In this document: in pieces, positions 63,121 to 64,000 of the stretch
Layout of the letters: every line of letters starts with the position of its first letter
Numbering within the stretch: the stretch's first letter is position 1
From: Brachionus koreanus
Lineage: Eukaryota; Rotifera; Eurotatoria; Ploima; Brachionidae
Direction: 5' to 3'
Length of the DNA stretch: 64,000 bases
NCBI GenBank assembly: GCA_016987375.1
Contig: PJRA01000303.1
Location: 264,393 to 328,392, forward strand
Position numbers and translations under genes: made by a program
The notes under the pieces: model-generated
What the model was told of the DNA's origin: nothing
Database searches by the model: none
What the model saw: only the letters and a program-made list of their open reading frames with translations

Positions 63121-64000
63121 AAAATTTATTTTTTAATTAAGTTTAGTTTAGTTTAGTTTATTGAATAGGAATTGATTGAAATTAAGTACAGTTTGGAGTT
63201 AAAAGCATGATTAGCCATCTTTTTCAAAAAAGATAAATTTTTGGAACAACAAGCAATAGAAGTACCAAAAAAAACCCTACGATTTTTAAGTTTTAAGTAA
63301 CTTTGTTGTTCTTTCTATCTTGTACCTTACTATCTATATATTATCGATATATTTTGAATATGTCAATTATTTAGTAGTATAAACTATAAATTTGCAAAAT
63401 TTTCTTTTCACTCAACTTTTTTTTATATTTAACCATCATTCGTTTTTAAGATGTCTTAAATTTTAAATCTTATGAGCTATTTGATACTTTATTTATAATT
63501 TCAAACAAAATAAAAAAAGATACTAGGAAAATCGTTTATAGAAAAAAATTAAGCTTATCTCAAATTTTTGAAAATTATCTTGATTATTTGAACTTATTTT
63601 GTACAATAAAGTATATTCAATTAAATTAAACTTTGTTTTGTTTTTTATTTGACTATAAAATTGCTTAGATTTTATGTCTTTGAAATTGAATTTTTCATAG
63701 TTTCTTATATTTTTACAAAATAAAAATATTTCAAATTATTTTTTAATGATATTTAAAATTCAGACTTGTTAATCATAAAAAATCACTAGTTGCACTGACA
63801 TTTTTTACAAGCCTTTAAAATTTTACAATAATTGATTTACCTTTGCTTTAATATTTAAATTTATTAATTAACTAATGTGTGAGATCCAGTCTAATTTACT
63901 ATGGCTTTTCTTCAAGTCTGCAGTCAAGTAGCTTTTAAGTATGTAATAATAGAAATATTTAATAACAAAAAATGCTACCTTGCCCTGCACAATGCAAAAA
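63121..64000. other. Right-edge region, mostly featureless
   Basis: AT-rich. A short (GTTTA)n run of four units lies at 63141-63160. The only coding hint is a possible first exon from the ATG at 63900, listed separately. Confidence 0.4.
63900..63938 (+). CDS. Possible first coding exon running off the window
   Basis: An ATG at 63900 opens a frame (MAFLQVCSQVAF) that reaches a strong donor-like sequence, GTATGT, near 63939; the frame also stays open to the window end. The sequence is too short to identify and could be chance. Confidence 0.2.
   Translation, partial: YGFSSSLQSSSF

Overview
The window is animal nuclear DNA: very AT-rich, with spliced genes, GT-AG introns and clearly metazoan families (nicotinic receptor, p38 MAP kinase, TopBP1, supervillin, dynactin, kringle and CCP domains). 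Base composition, introns that are mostly 46-60 bases with a minority of kilobase size, and many small DNA-transposon relics fit a small protostome. A monogonont rotifer of the Brachionus type is my best guess; this is inference and no marker gene proves it. There are no bacterial features.

Layout. 1-81: 3' end of an unidentified + strand gene. 390-2206 (-): short TopBP1 homolog with the N-terminal BRCT repeats only. 2745-3195 (-): dead LINE fragment. 6590-10606 (+): alpha-type nicotinic acetylcholine receptor subunit. 11880-12665 (-): dead Tc1/mariner copy. 13661-15070 (+): divergent p38 kinase. 16130-18214 (-): island of retroelement debris, a DIRS-like RT-RNase H piece followed by a LINE endonuclease piece. 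18871-19366 (+): secreted Ly6/uPAR three-finger protein. 23145-42012 (+): nine-exon, about 1850-residue protein matching only the N-terminal half of supervillin, its large introns holding MITEs and LINE debris. 43468-44115: pogo-like remnant with palindromic repeats. 46412-48259 (+): SLC45 sugar transporter. 48733-49573: long-TIR MITE. 50574-51340 (+): small acidic/basic nucleolar-type protein. 53820-56641 (+): acetoacetyl-CoA synthetase. 56963-57753 (+): dynactin p24-like protein. 57771-57970: intact 200-bp piggyBac-type MITE. 58379-61458 (-): secreted kringle/CCP mosaic. 62291-63120 (-): gutted piggyBac transposon.

Exons of the main genes were joined by hand. In each case the intron phases agree and the summed length is a multiple of three, or would be once the missing first exon is added: TopBP1 485 aa, p38 358 aa, LU protein 131 aa, SLC45 489 aa, AACS 709 aa, DCTN3-like 193 aa, supervillin-like about 1849 aa. 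The genes do not form a pathway. The most notable points are two genes (TopBP1, supervillin) that end exactly where well-known C-terminal modules would begin, the phase-1 exon-shuffled kringle/CCP protein, and a set of MITEs with recognisable termini and target-site duplications.
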